Shown: positions 43,007 to 54,918, counted from the stretch's first letter. The stretch is DNA of 64,000 bases from Notamacropus eugenii (GCF_028372415.1 NC_092875.1:145422856-145486855); one strand, 5' to 3'. Notes: generated by a model from the sequence alone, not told the origin. Made by a program: numbers and translations.

Positions 43007-43140
43007 AAAGGAAGGCAGGAAGGCAGGCAGGAAGGCAGGCAAGCAGGCAGGAAGGCAGGAAGGCAGGCAGGAAGGAAGGAAGGAAGGAAGGAAGGAAGGA
43101 AGGAAGGAAGGAAGGAAGGAAGGAAGGAAGGAAGGAAAGA
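43007..43140 (+). repeat. (GGAA/GGCA)n microsatellite
   Basis: About 134 bp: a left part of GGAAGGCA-type units and a right part of pure GGAA. Opposite-strand Pro/Ser/Leu frames are artefacts. Confidence 0.97.
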
Positions 43141-43818
43141 AAATCTAAGCATTCCTTATTCAAAAGGCTATTGATCAAGGTGCGTGGAATTTTGGTCTTA
43201 ATTTGATGTTTCCAGCCTTTTAGGATTTCACTCTTGATCTGAAAACCTCATAGGCCTTGCTCCCTCCAGGATTTATTTTCTTAGGCGTTTAGCAGCCCTA
43301 CTTACAGTATACTCATCATACCCTGAATTTGTCTCTTGACTTGAAGCACTGACTCAGGAAACTTAGTGTCTCTGCTATTTAAAATGACATTGGTAGGAGT
43401 ATTATTACCTGCAAGCAGTCAGTAGAAATAGAATTTTGATTTTTCAAATGCTATAAGGTTCTGTAATGTAGTGAGCAGTATTCAAAACTGCCTTATATGC
43501 ATCATTTTCTTTCCAAGCGCTTGCCAATTGAATGTTACCCTTTGGTGCTGGTAGGCTGTTAACAAAAGCTTAAGTCCTTTCAGGGATATCTCAGGTATTA
43601 GAAAAAGTCTCCTTTCTGATACTGCTAGCAAAGGGAAGAGAATGAGCTTAGCTCCTCTAGCCAGCCACTGTTTGCTATTTGTTTCATTTCTTTTGCAGGG
43701 AAAGAGATGGTGATGATTAAGACATGTTCCTGAGACTTCTCTTCATGATATACTAGGCCAGGAGAAAACCCAAAGTATAGAGACAAATGAAAGTGAAATG
43801 AAGCCCACACCAGAAAAA
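43141..43818. other. Unassigned sequence
   Basis: Nothing recognised. Confidence 0.45.
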
Positions 43819-43902
43819 AAGGAAGGAAGGAAGGAAGGAAGGAAGGAAGGAAGGAAGGAAGGAAGGAAGGAAGGAAGGAAGGAAGGAAGGAAGGAAGGAA
43901 AG
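43819..43902 (+). repeat. (GGAA)n microsatellite
   Basis: About 20 pure GGAA units, the second such tract within 1 kb. Confidence 0.97.
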
Positions 43903-43904
43903 AG

Positions 43905-44020
43905 GCAGTGCCATACCATCAATAAAGGACTCAGCCTTTAAGCCTGGAAGATCTGGATTCTAGTTCTGCCACTATCATAAATCCATTACCTATGGCTACA
44001 TAGTTACTTAAAACTCTGAA
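43905..44020 (+). mobile_element. MIR-like SINE fragment (+)
   Basis: GCAGTGCCATACCATCAATA, CTGGAAGATCTGGATTCTAG and TTCTGCCACTATCATAAATC look like a MIR head. The rest is not readable. Confidence 0.4.
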
Positions 44021-44039
44021 TGTCGAAGGCAACATTCTA

Positions 44040-44850
44040 AGACTAAAAGTGGTAGTTCTGTTTGCTCAATTCAGATCCAAACTTTTTTTAAAAGTCCTTA
44101 AGAATAAAGCTTACATACTTTTGTATTTTCTTGCTTTCTCTCTGATTCTGACCTAAAAATTATATAGCAGCCAGATGCTTTCATATTTAGCACCTTCTTT
44201 TGATCTTACTTCTGAAATCCTGTTTGCCAAATTTAAGACGATAAAAGTCCCCTCAAAATTAATTCTTTTTTTAAAAAAATGTTAACATCTTTCCTTTGGA
44301 AACAATATCTCATTGTTTATTTTTAGCAATCTCCTATCAGATTATTTTTTTGCTTTATCAACTGCAGTATGGCCACATGATACAATACTGTATTAAGCAG
44401 CTCAGTGAATAACTGCTATTCTTTCAGGTAAGCACAGCTACATCAAATCAAATAATATTCTGCATAATTCACATATTTGGCCAAAAGGGATCTAAATTCC
44501 TTAAAGAATATAGCTTAGACAGAATCTCTGTGTGGGGAATGGAACAAGGAAGTGTGGAAGATCATCCAGGATAGACTGGCTATCATATTCATGATACTTT
44601 AAACTTTTTAAAAATCATCTGCTGAATGGCTTCTTAATAAATAGAAAGCATAAAACTGAGACATTATTTCGTGAATTCTATCAGGCCCTAAAATGTGACT
44701 TGATTTGTTTTATAGTCAAATAGAAAAATTTAAGAAGTCATGATTATTCGCTTTAAGTTGCTTCATAACCTTGTCCAGTAGTGTAATCGTAATTTAAATG
44801 GAAAGATCTTTCTCATTAATTAATAGACCATACAATCTGCTTAAATCACC
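44040..44850. other. Repeat-free AT-rich block, possible conserved element
   Basis: No transposon recognised. The stretch about 44640-44850 has homeodomain-like TAATTAAT and ATTAAT cores in AT-rich but non-repetitive text. That is suggestive only. Confidence 0.25.
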
Positions 44851-44854
44851 TGGA

Positions 44855-45545
44855 AGCCTGGGTCACATGTGGTGGGAGGAGCTTGCTGAAGAGGTGGAAC
44901 AGAAAAGGTGGAGCAGATCTGGGAGGAAGTGAGTGAGTGAGGTCAGGTCAGAGAGGATAGAACACAGGTCAACTGACACAGTGTGACACTTGATGGTGAG
45001 AAGACCCTGGCTGAAGGATGGGAGGTTTGAGAATGGCTTTGCCCTCTGCTGTGATCATGTTTGTGTGTGTTCATTCTTTGTTACCAAAGATGACCAAGCC
45101 ATCAGAGAAATAATAACATGATTTGCACTTGACTTTTGTTTTGAGTGAGGGAGGGCTGTGCAGGTCACCAGCCTCACTTCTCCTCCAGAGCCATCTGAAT
45201 CCAGTGACCAGATTTTCATCAGGATGACTGGAGATGACCCAGGATGAGGCAACTGGGGTTAAGTAACTTACCCAAGGTCATACAGCTAGTGAGTGTCAAG
45301 TGTCTGAGGTGAGATTTGAACTCAGGTCCTCTGGACTCCTGCACTGGTACTCTATCCACTGCACCACCTAGCTGCCCCAGATGTGATCATGTTTATTAAC
45401 TTCTTGGTCACCATGACAGATTTTGCTTTCTGGTTTTGGAATTTGGCTTTCTAGTGTTTAAGTAAATGTTTTTTATCTGCTTTCTATATGGAGAGTCTTT
45501 TATATTTTGCAATTGAGAACTACCCTAGCATATTCATAGTCATCA
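44855..45545 (+). mobile_element. Possible LTR-type fossil, split by a SINE
   Basis: The blocks 44855-45062 and 45395-45545 read through the SINE insertion as one unit. Text such as TTCTGGTTTTGGAATTTGGC and GGAGAGTCTTTTATATTTTG recalls marsupial LTRs that I have seen, but no ends, PBS or internal genes can be shown. Treat as a tentative fossil. Confidence 0.22.
45063..45381 (-). mobile_element. S3 marsupial SINE with target-site duplication (-)
   Basis: A 319-bp composite SINE flanked by a perfect 13-bp duplication, TGTGATCATGTTT, at 45050-45062 and 45382-45394. On the plus strand it reads ATGACCAAGCCATCAGAGAA, GAGGGCTGTGCAGGTCACCA, GCCATCTGAATCCAGTGACC, GACTGGAGATGACCCAGGA, TACAGCTAGTGAGTGTCAAG and ATCCACTGCACCACCTAGCT, the last part being the tRNA-like head in antisense. 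A second, sense copy lies at 56735-56945. Confidence 0.88.
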
Positions 45546-47084
45546 CCAGTACAAGAATATTTACTTGGCAATACAAGGAGCTACCAAAAGTCCTTTATCT
45601 GAGCCTAACCCCAGGGAGCTAACTTCTGGTTATGTAGCAGATTTCTGGCAAAATTGGCTTAATGGGGTACCAAGGCAGAGCTTAATAGATATTGGAAAAG
45701 AAAGTTATCATAAGCCTGTTATTAATAAAAGAAAACATTATGATTAGAAATATAATCTGGCTACCCCCTATATCTTCTGAGGCAAGCAAAACATGTCCCG
45801 GCAGTGAAGAGTTTGGAGAAATTTTTTTTTTTATTTTAACCAAGACCTATAAAATTCCAAATTTACCCTTCTCTGTGTCATCCCTAAGACTATAAATCTC
45901 AGAAGTGACAACATACATCAAGAGAGGGAATTCCTTCAGGGGAGAGTTACATACTTCAATGAAACAGATCAGTAAGTATGTATTGAGTGCTTAATTTATC
46001 TATCCATTTCATCCCCAATTCTATGACTATGGTTGTGACTGTTGTTTTGGGTACATGGTAAATAGTTGATTGACAACTTGATTGATTTTTCCTACCAACA
46101 AAAATATAGATTAGTTTTCAATTATTTTGATCATGGAGAAGACAAACAAAAACTATGTGTGTTTTTTCATCTCTTGTATTTCAAAATCAACATATACTTT
46201 CCACTCTGCTTTGAAGACATGGAATGGGAGAGATGGTGAAGACACATAGGTATGAAAGACAGAATTCTTGGAAAGTGAAGACCCTTTGTCCTTTTGAAGT
46301 ATTCTGTTCCAATGTACCAAGAAAACTTTAGAAATGAATCAAGAATACTCAATGACTTAATGTCTGGCTCCATGAAACAATGCACTTTTAAATCTATCCC
46401 ATAGCCCCTAATATAGCCTTTCAGCTACTTCAGGAACTGTAGGACTTAAAAATAGGATTGCTTCTAGCTGAGATAAGTCAGCAGGAACTCAGCTGGGTCA
46501 GACTCTCACTCTGGGAATCATCCAAATTGCCTAAAGACCAGGCTAGTTAAATCTATTGGCATCACTAGCTGCCTCTCTTATTCCTTAAATAGCCTAAGTA
46601 ACTCCACCTCTCACCCTACATGGTGCTTGCAATAATAGCACCTTACCTGTTGACGTTAGCCTTGTCTCTGCTTTTCCCTGGCCTTGGTACTGACCACATA
46701 AACCAGAATCTCTAGCCATGGTGCTGATGATTCCTATAACAACAATGTTAACAAAGTTCTTGAGCTGTTTTTGAAGTAGAGGAAGGATGATGAGAGAAGA
46801 GGGAGAAATGCAGAAGATGTGCCATCCACCACTCAGCTATCACTCCTCACAATCCTGGGAGTTGAGAAGATTAGAAGGGAATCATTTTGGCTGATAAGCT
46901 ATGAATTCTACCTCCACTATGACACATGGGCAAATGATGAGATTTGTTCCTCCTTCTTTATAAGCCTCAAATCTCTGAGACTCCCTCAGTGTTCCTTGCT
47001 GCTGATGTAATTAACTTCTGTAGATTAGAGTTAAAAAGATTTCAAAAGATCACCTGAAGAGGGTAATGAGACATGGGGGATGGA
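45546..47084. other. Unassigned sequence
   Basis: About 1.5 kb with no recognised repeat, exon or RNA gene. Confidence 0.45.
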
Positions 47085-47360
47085 TTCAGACTTGGAGCAA
47101 AGAAAGGTTGGGTTCAAATCCCACTTCTGACTGCCTGGCATATAGTAGGTACTTAACAAATGCCTGCTGGTAAGTAGATGGGTAACACTGAACAACTCAC
47201 CTAAACCCTCTGAGCATTAATTTCTTCATAGTAAAATGGATAGAAGTTAATAATAATAATAATATGTATAGTACCTACTTCCCAGAATTCTTGTGACTTG
47301 AAACAATATAAATAAAATGTTCTGCATACTTTGAAGTGCTATATAACTCTTAGCTATTTT
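47085..47360 (+). mobile_element. MIR-type CORE-SINE, rearranged (+)
   Basis: The B-box region GGTTCAAATCCCACTTCTGA is followed by a tail-like GGCATATAGTAGGTACTTAA, then by ACTCACCTAAACCCTCTGAG and ACTTCCCAGAATTCTTGTGA. Parts of two MIR-like copies seem joined. Confidence 0.65.
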
Positions 47361-47492
47361 TAACACAGCTTGTTCTCTTCAGATAATAAAGTGTCATCTT
47401 TATTTTACAAATGAGGAATTTATCTGAGTAGGGAAGTCACACTTATCCATCCTCAGTTGTCTACTGAGAAACACATTGAAGACAAAAACTTC

Positions 47493-48615
47493 TTCTAATG
47501 CAAATTAAAACAACTGAGGTACCACCACACAACTACCACATAGTCTAACATGACAAAAAAGGAAAATATTATTTAAACTGATTTGAAGTGAATCAGAATC
47601 AGGAAAACATTGTACACAGTAATCACATTTATGAAAGACTTCGCTATTCTCAGCAATATAATGATATAAGACAATTCAGAAGGACTCATGATGAAAAAAT
47701 GTTACCCACGTGAAGAGAAAGAACTCATGGAGTCTCAATAGAGATTGAAGCATACTATTTTTCACTTTATATTATTGTGTTTTTTTTCTTTTGGTCTATC
47801 TCTTCTTTCACAACATGACTAATATGGAAATTTGTTTTACATGGTTGCACAGGCATAATCTATATCAAATTGCTTACTGTCTTGAGGGAGGAGGGAGAAA
47901 ATTTGAAGCTTAATTTTTAAAAAAATGTTAAAAGTTGTCTTTATATGTAATTGGGAAAAATAAAATGTTCAGCTTTAAAATGCAGGGTTTCTCCAGATAT
48001 TCTGGAAAGTAATTTTAGTACCTGAAATAGACTTGCCCTTTGACCCAGCACTACCTTTACTAGCTCTATTACCCAGGCCCCATAGAAACCCTAAAATCAC
48101 CAAAGAAAGAGAAAAAGTTATTTTCTATCAAAATATAGCAACTCTTTTTCCAGTGTTAAAAATGGAGTCTAGGGGATATTTAAAAATTAGAGAATAGCTG
48201 AAAAAACTATGTTATAAAAAATGTAATGGAATACTATTGTAGTATAAGAAATGAAAAAAGAGAGTTTCAGAAAAATCTGAGAAGACTTACATGAACTGAT
48301 GCAGAATGAAGTGAGTAGAACCAGGAGAACAATTTATGCTATGATGTCAATATTGTAAAAAGGAACAGTTCTCAAAGACTGAAGAAACTTCTAATCAATG
48401 CAGTGATTAGCCACGTTTCCAGAGAATCAGTGAGGAAGATTGCTGTCCACCTCATGATGGGGTGGTGATGGACATGGTCAATATAAGAATTTGTGTTGCT
48501 TGATTATGCTTAGTTTTTACAAGGGTTTTGCATTTTTCTCAATGGAAGTTTTGTTGGGGGTAGAAAGAGGGAGAGAAAAATAAACGCTTGATAATTATAA
48601 AGAAATTAATTTAAA
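47493..48615 (+). mobile_element. L1 LINE 3' ends (+), one nested in another
   Basis: 47493-47571 is ORF2 C-terminal text (ATGCAAATTAAAACAACTGA). From about 47720 to 47975 it becomes an L1 3' UTR with an A-rich end (CAACATGACTAATATGGAAA, TAATTGGGAAAAATAAAATG). At 47990-48600 ORF2 C-terminal text starts again (TTGACCCAGCACTACCTTTA, GATGCAGAATGAAGTGAGTA, GAACCAGGAGAACAATTTAT). The simplest reading is a truncated L1 3' end inserted into an older L1 of a different subfamily. Confidence 0.7.
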
Positions 48616-50635
48616 ATAAGTATTAGACTTGAAGACTTTGGAGACTGCTTCCATCTCTTAATCTATGATTTTATGACCTCTTAATTCTAACTACACCATA
48701 GCTTCCACAACAAAAGTAAATACAAATTAAATCTATGTGTTATATCAACCTATTAATCTATCTATGTTGTTATTCTATAGATATTGCTGCAAACTGGAGT
48801 CTGAGAAAGAAAGGGTAAAGAAAAATGGCAGTGCAAATATTTTGACTTAAAAAAAAGCAACCCTATTTCCAAGTCTGAATAAGAAAAAAAATCCACTAAG
48901 CTTGAAACTTAGAAGCCAGTTAAACCTGTCTCAAGTTGGCAGCCAAATGGTAAAAATCTCAGCTCTTCCTGTGTTTGAAATAGCCATTAATTTTACATCC
49001 TTAAATGACTCGTTGTATCCACCCATCACTCCTGCTTTTGTTATACTCAAGACACTTAGTTTGTTACTATATAAATTTTTGAGCAGTCTTAAGCATAACT
49101 TCTCATTGAGCGGAGGGGGTAGGGCAGGGGAAGGTAAAAAAGCACTGAATTTCCCTCTCCATTTCCTAATTGTACTTTAGAAACTTCTGAAGTGAAAATA
49201 CAAAGTGAATCCAACAGCAGCATCTCCTTTCTGAAAGTCAGTCCTTGAAGCCTACATACAGCTTTCTGAGCCACTTCCTTGTGCAGATTGTGACACTGAT
49301 GTGACTTCACTCTTTCCCTTCATGGTAGCCAAGTTCATTGGTAATCTCTCCACAGAACTCAAGATAATCATTTGAGGAGGTTGGTCTACAAATGGAAACA
49401 GTCAGTTTATGAACCACCAGGATTGTGGAAGACCTCACAAAATTACAGCTCTGCTCTTAGGTCTGTCTTTTCCTGAAGCAGATGAAGAATGGAAAAAGGG
49501 GGAGTTAGAGAGTCAGGGCGGGAGTGCTGTCAAATAGTGTGACACATGAACAATAATGAAGAATTTCTTGCGTATGAACAATAGAAAGGTATTTCAGATA
49601 TTTGAAAGGGAGAGGAAATCAAGCAAAAGTCAGGAGACGTTTAAAGCGAACAATTTTTTTTTTTTAAAAAAAGAGTGAATATATAGCAATCAATATATGG
49701 CAGATTTGTGGGTGTAGGTGTATGTTGTTGACCTGAAAACTTTGTTAAGAAAAGGCAACATGGCTAAATGCATACATTTTATGATTTAATTAATTAATTG
49801 ATCAATTCCCCATAAAGAAAACAGTTACATAGCGCTATGGAGTCAGAGGTGACTCTGACTACCTAGTACAGAAATTATCTGTCTTAAGTACATTTTGGCG
49901 TGAGAAAGAAACTCTCTTAATTAAGCAAATCATAAATTCAGTAAGACAGGACAATTAACAAAGCAATGTCAGTCAGGTCTTGAGATTCCAAGCTGGGTAA
50001 ACATATGTCTCGGAAATCCCACCACTAGTAAGTGGCAGGCTTCCTGCCCCAAACAGATAACTGATGCAGAAAAGGGCAAACAATGTTTAATAGAAACCCA
50101 GGATGCCTATTTTTCTTTACCATTAATATCCCATAATATAGTATGTGTCCATTATTCAAGATATGTCATAACATAGTATGTGTCTATAGATAATAAGATA
50201 CAAAGGAAAGTCCCATTATTCAAGATATGTCATAGGTTAAAGGTCTCCCAAGGAGTGCAGAGTCAGCTTTGGCTGGCTTTTGCTGACATAGGAAGAGGAG
50301 TTCTCTGAGTTTGCTTCAGAGAGAACAAAGAGATTATTCCAAAATTTTATATTAAACATTATCAATGTATATGTATGTATGTGTTCATATATGTGTACAG
50401 TCCTCCCCACACCCCTACCCACACACACATACTTTGGTAGATTTTTCATTAATCTAATACTGTTTCCACCCTAGGGTGAGGGAAGAATGACCCAGAGGAA
50501 CCGACTCAGGGATTCAGTTATTTTTAACTTCCTTCTTCTACTGTTCAGACTACCTGAGAGATGGAAAAGGTGGGGAGTTTGGGTAGCTCAGTGGAAAGTT
50601 TGGGGATGAATTTGTGCCTTCAGATCTCACAGAGT
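48616..50635. other. Unassigned sequence, 2 kb
   Basis: No repeat or gene recognised. It contains an exact 22-base direct repeat at 50149-50170 and 50213-50234. Confidence 0.45.
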
Positions 50636-50639
50636 CATG

Positions 50640-50812
50640 AGGGTGCCAGAGTGGAGAGAGTACTAGTTTTATATTTGGCTTTGTTACACCATATATGTGA
50701 TCTTAAGTCACTTTAACTCTCTGGATCTCAGTTTCTCCATCTGTAAAAATGAATTGTAGCTGATGGATGATCTCTTTATGAAGTCCTTTTCAACCCTGAT
50801 AGTTTATGTTCT
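50640..50812 (+). mobile_element. Mar-1-like CORE-SINE (+)
   Basis: AGTGGAGAGAGTACTAGTTT, TATGTGATCTTAAGTCACTT, CAGTTTCTCCATCTGTAAAA, then the tail GATGATCTCTTTATGAAGTC and TCAACCCTGATAGTTTATGT. Confidence 0.75.
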
Positions 50813-51329
50813 GTCAGGATCCCCATGCCAAGATCACTCCTCCCTTTTTACTATTCGGCGACATCCTATTTTCCAGAGCTAAAGCCTGGCAAACAAGCTG
50901 TGTCCTAAGCTTGACATAATAGCAGTTCTTTGCACTCACCCTCTGGATGAACTCTGTCACAGCAAAATCCCAGAACTGTTTCACACTAGTTCCGGGTGGT
51001 CCCTGAGTTTGGACAACCACCTGCAGGAACCATGTTCTAGTTATGAAGTCCTGCGATGAATCAAACTTGCCTCATTGTTGTATTACCCCTCACTGTCACA
51101 GCTACAGCTTACTATGCAGCCACTGCTATATGTATCAAGGTTTGCCCTCACTAAAGCAAGATCCCTCTTAGAGGAAGCCCCAGTACATGTTTAGTTTCCC
51201 TCCTTAAATGGAATAAAGGAAGGTCTTTTTGCTTATGATTACTGTTATCTCTGGTTTTATTTATTTTATTTTGTTTTATTTCTTAGAGTTATCAATGCTT
51301 TTGAGAAACTGTGTGAACTCTTCAGAATT
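50813..51329. other. Unassigned sequence
   Basis: Nothing recognised. Confidence 0.5.
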
Positions 51330-51432
51330 TTCAGAGTTAACAGTGGTTGCGTAACCTCTGTGATTCTTTGGCCATTTGTTTTCCTACTTGACAGTTCTAA
51401 AGTCTTTTCCATCTTTAAATTCTATGATCCCA
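51330..51432 (+). mobile_element. Mar-1-like SINE tail (+)
   Basis: CCTCTGTGATTCTTTGGCCA, then AAAGTCTTTTCCATCTTTAA and ATTCTATGATCCC, a decayed SINE with its head missing. Confidence 0.4.
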
Positions 51433-51563
51433 TTCCCATATATCAGAATTCAAACTACAAAGTGGGACCAAGAAACCAGAGGGGTCTAAGGCAAGGAAGT
51501 CTGGACACTTGAGTCCCTGGGGAGCAGGGGGCAGGTCACTTGGGTCTTTAAGAAGGATGCCTT

Positions 51564-53624
51564 GGTATACTTAGAGAATCCCAGAGATTCAAGTAAATAA
51601 CTACTTGAAATAATAAACACCTTTGGCAAAGTTGCAGGTTACAAAATAAACCCACACAAATCTTCTGCATTTCTATATATTATTAACAAAGCCCAACAGC
51701 AAGAGATAGAAAGAGAAATCCCATTTAAAGCTAGAGTAGACACTATAAAATATTTGGGAGTCTACCTGCCAAAACAAATCCAGGGACTATGTGAACACAA
51801 TTACAAGACACTTTTCACACAAAGTCAGATCTAAATGAGTGGAAAAACATCAGTTGCTCGTGGGTAGGCCAAGCCAGGATAATAAAAATGACAATTCTAC
51901 TTAAATTAATTTACTTATTTAATGCCATACCAAACAAACTATCTGATAATTATTTTTTAGAGCTGGAAAAAAAATATCAAAATTCATCTGGAAGAACAAA
52001 AGGTCCAGAATAGCAAGGGAAATAATGAAAAGAAATGCTAGGGAAGGTGGCTTAGCTCTACCAGATCTCAAATTGTATTATAAAGCAGCAATTATCAAAA
52101 CCACTTTGTACTAAGAAAGAGAAGGGTAGACAAGTGAAATAGACTTGGTACTCAAGACACAGTAGTCAATGAACATAGCAATCTATTGTTTGATAAACCC
52201 AAGGACCCCAGCTTCTGGGATAAGAACTCACTGTTTGACAAAATTTTCTGGGAAAACTGAATACAAGTGTGGCAGAAACTAGGCATAGACCAATGCCTGA
52301 TACCATACACAAGAATAAAGTCCAAATGGATACATGATCTAGGTATAAAGATTGATACTACAAACAAATTAGTGGAGCAAGGATTAGTGCATTTATCAGA
52401 TTTATGGAGAAGGGAAGAACTTTTGACTAAAGAAGAGATAGAAAGTATTATAAAGTGCAAAATGGATAATTTTGATTACATTAAACTGAAAAGTTTTTGC
52501 ACAACCAAATCCAATGCAACAAGATTAGGCAGGAAGCAGAAAACTGGGAAAGAATTTTTGCAACTAGTGTCTGTGATAAAGGCCTCATTTCTAAAATATA
52601 TAGAAAACTGAGTCAAATGTACAAGAATACAAGTCATTCTCAAATTGATAAATGTTCAAAGGATAGGAACAGGCAGTTTTCAGAGGAAGAAATTAAAAAT
52701 ATCTATAATCATATGAAAAAATGCTCTAAATCACTATTGATTAGAGAGATGCAAATCAAAACAACTCTGAGGTACCATATTACACCTATCAGACTGGCTA
52801 ACATGACAGAACAGGAAGATGATAAATGTTGGAGAAGATGTGGGAGAATTGGAACACTAATTCATTGTTGTTGGAGCTGTGAGTTGATCCAACCATCCTG
52901 AAGAGCAATTTGGAACTATGCCCAAAGGGCTACAAAAATGTGCATACCCTTTGACACAGCAATATCACTTCTAGAACTGTATCTCCAAGAGATCACAAAA
53001 ATGGGAAAGGGTCCCACATGTACAAAAATATTTATAGCAGCACTCTTTGCGGTAGCCAAAAACTGGAAATCAAGGGGATGCCCATCAATTGAGGAATGGC
53101 TAGATAAATTATGGTGCATGAATGTAATGGAATACTACTGTGCTATAAGAAATGATGAACAGGAAGACTTCAGAGAGGCCTGGAACGACTTATACGATCC
53201 GATGCTGAGTGAAAGGAGCAGAACCAGGAGAACTTTGTGCACAGCAACGACTACAATGTGTGAGTTTTTTCTGGTGAATTTGGAACTTCATTGAAATGCA
53301 AGGACTTAAAAAAATTCCCAATGGTCTTTTAAGGCAAAATGCCTTCCACATCCAGAGAAAGAACTATGGAATTCAATCGCAGAATGTAGCAGATCATTTT
53401 CTTTTGTTTTATATTTTGGTTTGTTATATGATTTTTCCCATTCATTTTAATTCTTCTACACAACATGACTATAGTGAAAATGTATTTAATAGGAATGTAT
53501 GTATAGAACCTATAAAAAATTGTATGCCATCTTGGGGAGGGAGTGGGGGACGTAGGGGAAAAATAATCTAAGTTATGTGGTAGTGATTGTAGAACACTGA
53601 AAAAATAAAATTAATATAAAAAAA
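51564..53624 (+). mobile_element. L1 LINE, 5'-truncated, with target-site duplication (+)
   Basis: A 2.06-kb L1 3' part flanked by a perfect 14-bp duplication, AAGAAGGATGCCTT, at 51550-51563 and 53625-53638. It begins inside ORF2, in the RT thumb region, runs through the C-terminal domain to about 53294, and has a 3' UTR and an A-rich tail (53601-53624). It is the best-preserved L1 coding sequence in the window and a relatively young, target-primed insertion. Confidence 0.9.
51570..53294 (+). pseudogene. L1 ORF2 C-terminal part, broken
   Basis: ORF2p is the L1 endonuclease and reverse transcriptase. Only its last third is here: thumb (KVAGYKINPHKSSAFLYIIN, KARVDTIKYLGVYLPKQIQG), linker (WQKLGIDQCLIPYTRIKSKW) and the cysteine-rich C terminus (CWRRCGRIGTLIHCCWSCEL, then FIAALFAVAKNWKSRGCPSI and NVMEYYCAIRNDEQEDF). 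The stretches 52267-52611, 52497-52901 and 52938-53294 are open in shifting frames, so at least three frame changes or stops break it. Confidence 0.85.
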
Positions 53625-53638
53625 AAGAAGGATGCCTT

Positions 53639-54830
53639 AGTCCTTCTTAAAGGAAGGGGCTGAAGGCTCAGGCAACCTGTCACTGATGGAAGGACTGGAA
53701 ACACGCCAGAGCAGACTTTCTGGGGGCAAGAACATCACTTGCTTCTCATGATATTTTTGATTCAGTTCCAGTACTGGCATACATTAGACACCTGGACACT
53801 CAGTGCACAGTGTTCCAGGCCCCAAGACATAAAGTCCTTTAGTTGGCCCCTGCATACTATGGGACCCTGGGGTCATCCTGGCAAGAGTCCCTTCCATCTC
53901 TGTAACCCTAGTACAGACCATGTCTGCAGTGATGTTTCCCAGGTAAGCATGCCTACATTCTTTCCAAGAGGAGAGATATTCATGCACTGGAGCATACAGG
54001 ACTAGCAAGCAATACACCAGGAAATCATGTTACAGTCTGATACAATTCAGTGTGTCCTGGGGCTGGCATATGTTCCTGCTAGCTGAATGGGTTGAACTCT
54101 AGAGTCAATTGGGCTAGCATCATGAGGCAGAATAGCATGAGATCATGGTCGTAGATCTAGTTTCCTTACTGAGGGTAGATTACCTGGTGGTCCACCTTGA
54201 AGAGCTACTTCTGGCTCTGGCTACTTCAGCTACTTCGGGGCTTCTGGCATTGGACATTGTTTGTCCCCAGAAGTAGCCAAAAGTGTGGGTGGGCACAATG
54301 AAAGATTGTTTGGACCCACTGTTCAGGAAGCAGGATGTTATTGCATTGGAAATTTTGGTTGATGAATACGATGACCTGACAGCGTTGAAAGGGAGGAATT
54401 TACATGCTGCCATCAATGGTCTCTGTTCATTTTTCTGGGTCCTGGCAGTGACCAAGAGAAGCAGTGATGAGATCAGAGTGGCATAGTTGAGGACAGAGAG
54501 AAGTTCTAAGAAAAATAGAGACAAAGAGAGAAACAGCTGCCCAGAAACAAAAGAAATATATTTGCAGAAATTGGTAGACCTGAAATGGAGACAAAGAGAA
54601 TAACAGGCAGAGAGAGATAGTGACAACAAAAGAGACAGCCTGGGCACTGTGTACAGGATGGCAAACACTGAGAGAATGAGATAGGGAAGTGAATAGAGCC
54701 ACATACAGAGGGAAAGGAAAGACAGTGATCCCAATATACAAAGCTGGAAATATGTTTCCCTGCAGCCACAGTGCTCTCTCTTACCCTATCCCTCCCTCTC
54801 TCCCTTCCCTCTTTCCCCCCTCTCGCTTTC

Positions 54831-54835
<5 letters not shown>
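53639..54835. other. Unassigned sequence
   Basis: No repeat recognised. A short plus-strand open frame at 54283-54486 (MWVGTMKDCLDPLFRKQDVI...) has non-repetitive composition but no family match that I know. It could be a decayed exon or chance. 54490-54720 is purine-rich. Confidence 0.35.

Positions 54836-54918
<83 letters not shown>
54836..54918 (+). repeat. (TC)n microsatellite
   Basis: About 40 TC units with one TTTC interruption, preceded by a pyrimidine-rich stretch from 54778. Confidence 0.97.

Noticed and set aside
42996-43178. Pro/Ser/Leu repeat protein on the minus strand
   Set aside because: It is the complement of the GGAA/GGCA microsatellite.
54180-54734. Minus-strand frame of 184 codons with hydrophobic Leu/Ser stretches
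   Set aside because: It is the complement of purine-rich DNA next to a (TC)n repeat. The hydrophobicity comes from composition.
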